Shown here one piece after another: positions 6,088-7,210 of a stretch of DNA of 7,210 nucleotides; positions within the stretch are counted from its first letter, which is position 1; every line of letters begins with the position of its first letter. The DNA comes from Terrimesophilobacter sp036565765 (lineage in GTDB: Bacteria > Actinomycetota > Actinomycetes > Actinomycetales > Microbacteriaceae), in assembly GCF_036565765.1 (NCBI RefSeq), contig NZ_DATCXP010000244.1, one strand, 5' to 3'. A program made the position numbers and the translations under genes. The notes beneath the pieces were generated by a model that worked only from the letters and a program-made list of their open reading frames with translations, was not told the origin of the DNA and searched no databases.

Positions 6088-6533
6088 GACTCGTCACCTC
6101 GCACGACGAGGGTCGAGGTCGCGGTGACGACGTGGGCGCCGTTCGCATCCACGATCGCCGACTCCGAGGTGACCATCGAGTGGCCGCCGAGCGACTTCAC
6201 GCTCGAGACCGTCAGGGTCGCCGTGAGCTCATCGCCCGCGACGATGGGTCGCGTGTAGCTGAACCTCTGGTCGCCGTGCACGACGCGCGTGAAGTCGATC
6301 CCGGCATCCGGCTCGGCGAGCAGCTGGGCAAGCGTGCGCTCCTGGACGACGATGGGAAAGGTGGGCGGAGCGACGACGTCAGGATAGCCTGCGGCGCGCG
6401 CGGCATCCGGATCGTGATTGATCGGACTCTCCGAGAACACCGCGCGCGCGAACTCTCGGATCTTCTCGCGCCCCACGAGGTACGGGGCAGCCGGTGGAAA
6501 CACGCGGCCGGCGAGCTCTGGGTTAACTGGCAC
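6084..6533 (-). CDS. hadA: MaoC N-terminal-type dehydratase subunit (HadA-like)
   Basis: A 149-residue hot-dog protein of the FAS1-like/HadA type, the usual non-catalytic partner of a HadB subunit. Visible landmarks are the N-terminal helix region with EFARAVFSESPINHD (27-41), AAGYPDVVAPPTFPIV (47-62), and VVHGDQRFSYTRPIVAGDEL (84-103), the classic segment of the hot-dog central sheet. Length matches the family. The GTG start at 6533 has AGGA (6541-6544) seven bases upstream. It heads a three-gene unit hadA-hadB-murB joined by two ATGA overlaps. HadAB are known from mycolic acid elongation, but Microbacteriaceae make no mycolates, so the pair probably acts on another acyl thioester. No promoter was confidently recognised in the 185 bases before it, which hold a palindrome and the terminator of the small gene. 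Confidence 0.9.
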   Translation of the reverse strand: MPVNPELAGRVFPPAAPYLVGREKIREFARAVFSESPINHDPDAARAAGYPDVVAPPTFPIVVQERTLAQLLAEPDAGIDFTRVVHGDQRFSYTRPIVAGDELTATLTVSSVKSLGGHSMVTSESAIVDANGAHVVTATSTLVVRGDES

Positions 6534-6580
6534 GCGGCAATCCTACTTGGCCCCTTCCGGCTGTCGCCGCCCCGTCGCCG

Positions 6581-6632
6581 AGACCGCGCTTTCCGCGTTA
6601 TTCGGGCGGATTTGGCGCGGAAACTGCGGTCT
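6581..6632. repeat. Interrupted 17-bp palindrome upstream of hadA
   Basis: AGACCGC (6581-6587) pairs with GCGGTCT (6626-6632), and TTTCCGCG (6590-6597) with CGCGGAAA (6616-6623). The two stems are separated by a two-base step that gives one G-T wobble and one mismatch. The loop is 18 bases (6598-6615). GCGGAAAC recurs at 6617-6624 and 6652-6659. It lies between the small gene's terminator and hadA, with no gene of its own. It may be a mobile palindromic repeat or an mRNA leader structure for hadA. Confidence 0.7.
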
Positions 6633-6662
6633 TGCGGGGAAAAGGCCGCGGGCGGAAACGAC

Positions 6663-6697
6663 GAAGCCCCGGATACCGTCACGGTGTCCGGGGCTTC
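6663..6697 (-). terminator. Intrinsic-type terminator of the 27-codon gene
   Basis: GAAGCCCCGGA (6663-6673) and TCCGGGGCTTC (6687-6697) form an 11-bp perfect stem. It continues through ACCG 6675-6678 with CGGT 6682-6685, past one G-T wobble (a C-A mismatch on the minus strand), to a three-base loop. Reading on the minus strand it starts 21 bases after the small gene's stop and is followed by CGTCGTTTCC, a modest T-rich tail. Its position upstream of hadA also allows an attenuator role. Confidence 0.75.
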
Positions 6698-6713
6698 AAG
6701 AACCCTGTATGCG

Positions 6714-6729
6714 GCTGCCTACTGGCAGC
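6714..6729 (-). other. Hairpin spanning the stop codon of the small gene
   Basis: GCTGCC (6714-6719) and GGCAGC (6724-6729) form a 6-bp stem with a four-base loop that contains part of the TAG stop. Together with the terminator it gives two tandem hairpins after the cysteine codons. Confidence 0.5.
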
Positions 6730-6802
6730 TGTCGCACTGCAGGAGATCCATCGGGTCGACGGGAACTGCATAGCCGCCGACGGTGTCGGTGTCGTTCTCC
6801 AT
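6719..6802 (-). CDS. 27-residue acidic peptide with C-terminal Cys-x-x-Cys, unknown function
   Basis: A complete tiny gene: ATG 6802, TAG 6721-6719, 27 residues. The peptide starts MENDTDTVGG, continues through Tyr11 and a Val-Asp-Pro-Met segment, and ends LLQCDSCQ. It has six Asp/Glu and no Lys, Arg or His, with two cysteines only at the very end (Cys23, Cys26). AAGGAGGT (6807-6814) lies 4 bases before the ATG, a -35/-10 pair lies at 6876-6905, an inverted repeat lies in the leader and a terminator follows. Such a full set of expression signals makes chance unlikely. I do not recognise the family. Possibilities: precursor of a modified peptide (acidic leader, Cys-containing core), a small metal- or thiol-active protein, or a leader peptide sensing cysteine supply for hadA-hadB-murB. 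No modifying enzyme is encoded nearby. Confidence refers to it being translated, not to any role. Confidence 0.72.
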   Translation of the reverse strand: MENDTDTVGGYAVPVDPMDLLQCDSCQ

Positions 6803-6806
6803 GGTG

Positions 6807-6814
6807 ACCTCCTT
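6807..6814 (-). promoter_or_regulatory. Near-perfect Shine-Dalgarno of the 27-codon gene
   Basis: On the minus strand this reads AAGGAGGT, the strongest match to the 16S anti-SD sequence in the window, 4 bases (CACC) before ATG 6802. It fixes the start and is the main evidence that this very short frame is translated. Confidence 0.85.
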
Positions 6815-6832
6815 CTAAGTCTCTTCAGAACC

Positions 6833-6856
6833 GGTTATCCCAAAAGCTGGATAACC
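6833..6856. promoter_or_regulatory. Inverted repeat in the leader of the 27-codon gene (operator or hairpin)
   Basis: GGTTATCC (6833-6840) and GGATAACC (6849-6856) are a perfect 8-bp inverted repeat with an 8-base spacer. A related half-site, GGATACC, lies at 6868-6874 beside the -10 box, 19 bases on. The repeat is downstream of the predicted transcription start, so it could be a repressor operator or a 5'-UTR hairpin. Confidence 0.6.
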
Positions 6857-6875
6857 AGCCCCTGCGTGGATACCT

Positions 6876-6905
6876 ACTATATAACGGGAATCACACGCTT
6901 GTCAT
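6876..6905 (-). promoter_or_regulatory. Predicted housekeeping-sigma promoter for the 27-codon gene
   Basis: On the minus strand ATGACA (6905-6900) and TATAGT (6881-6876) each match the -35 and -10 consensus at five of six positions, with an 18-base spacer. Predicted start is near 6869, giving a leader of about 67 bases. The region is distinctly A/T-richer than its surroundings. Confidence 0.7.
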
Positions 6906-6970
6906 TCCCCACATGTAGTGTTTTCGGCGTGTCGCGCTATTTCTTCAAGACTAGGACGAGCCCCTGACAT

Positions 6971-7210
6971 TCAGGCCGGGATCACCGCCTCCGACCACGG
7001 GTCCGGGTTGCCGAAACGGTGTGCCGTGATGGCGATCGCCTGCTCGCGCAGGAACGGAAGGAGCTCGATGCGGCCGGCCTCGGTCACGGCGTCGGAGTAG
7101 ATCGCCACATCCGGGCTGCCGCCGAGCGCAACGGCGAGTTCGGTGTGTCCGCCTCCCACGAGCCGCACTCGACTCGTCCCGACCACGCCCGCCTTCGCGC
7201 GCGCGAGCCA
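6971..7210 (-). CDS. putA: C-terminal end of PutA-like proline dehydrogenase / L-glutamate-gamma-semialdehyde dehydrogenase
   Basis: The last 79 codons of a gene entering from the right edge, ending at TGA 6973-6971. The visible sequence has SRVRLVGGGHTELAVALGG, then DVAIYSDAVTEAGRIELLPF, LREQAIAITAHRFGNPDP and a short tail. I recognise this as the extreme C-terminus of actinobacterial bifunctional PutA or its aldehyde dehydrogenase half, especially the LPFLREQAxxITAHRFG block near the end. The whole enzyme would oxidise proline to glutamate through pyrroline-5-carboxylate, using FAD and then NAD; neither catalytic site is in this window, so activity cannot be judged. A frame beginning at GTG 7186 is internal, since the frame stays open to the edge. 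No clear terminator is seen in the 65 bases between the stop and the small gene's promoter. Confidence 0.8.
   Translation of the reverse strand, partial: WLARAKAGVVGTSRVRLVGGGHTELAVALGGSPDVAIYSDAVTEAGRIELLPFLREQAIAITAHRFGNPDPWSEAVIPA

Noticed and set aside
5977..6856. CRISPR array among the palindromes of the right half
   Set aside because: The repeats differ from each other and have no regular spacers.
6132..6967. Plus-strand frames opposite hadA and through the 6540-6970 intergenic region
   Set aside because: They run through hairpins and the small gene's signals in antisense, and lack ribosome sites or domain features.
6971..7186. A separate 71-residue gene starting at GTG 7186
   Set aside because: The frame is open to the window edge and the residues continue the PutA C-terminal pattern, so this is the end of a larger gene.

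Overview
This window looks like the chromosome of a high-GC actinobacterium, most likely a member of the Microbacteriaceae. The evidence is strong G/C preference at third codon positions, ATGA start/stop overlaps, a hadA-hadB-murB type cluster, PspC-domain envelope-stress genes, and palindromic repeats of a style I associate with that family. The family assignment is recognition from memory, not a search.

Layout. (1) 1-868, minus: sensor histidine kinase with an N-terminal PspC domain; its ATP-binding end lies beyond the left edge. (2) 869-945: divergent control region. (3) 946-2409 and 2419-2640, plus: a large PspC-domain membrane protein with a LiaF-like C-terminal domain, then a 73-residue two-helix membrane protein, closed by a strong hairpin at 2651-2698. 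(4) 2744-3634 and 3631-4509, plus: ATPase and permease of a DrrAB-type ABC-2 exporter, coupled by an ATGA overlap. (5) 4556-6533, minus and convergent with the exporter: hadA-like, hadB-like (MaoC) and murB, each pair sharing an ATGA overlap. (6) 6719-6802, minus: a 27-codon gene with its own promoter, near-perfect Shine-Dalgarno and terminator. (7) 6971-7210, minus: the C-terminal end of a PutA-like proline/glutamate-semialdehyde dehydrogenase.

How it fits together. The left third reads as an envelope-stress sensing module: kinase and membrane protein carry homologous PspC domains and face away from a shared intergenic region. The middle is an export pump of unknown substrate. The right half joins a hot-dog dehydratase pair to the flavoenzyme that makes UDP-MurNAc for peptidoglycan.

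Two things stand out. First, the 27-codon gene encodes an acidic peptide with no Lys, Arg or His that ends in a Cys-x-x-Cys motif. It has every signal of an independently expressed gene and could be a peptide precursor, a small metal/redox protein or an attenuator leader. Second, hadB begins with about 33 in-frame codons made of two palindromic elements, one a perfect 20-bp inverted repeat. They are flanked by TGACCC repeats, and deleting one repeat unit would give a normal HadB start. A third long palindrome (6581-6632) lies just upstream of hadA. No tRNA, rRNA, CRISPR, transposase or phage gene is visible.
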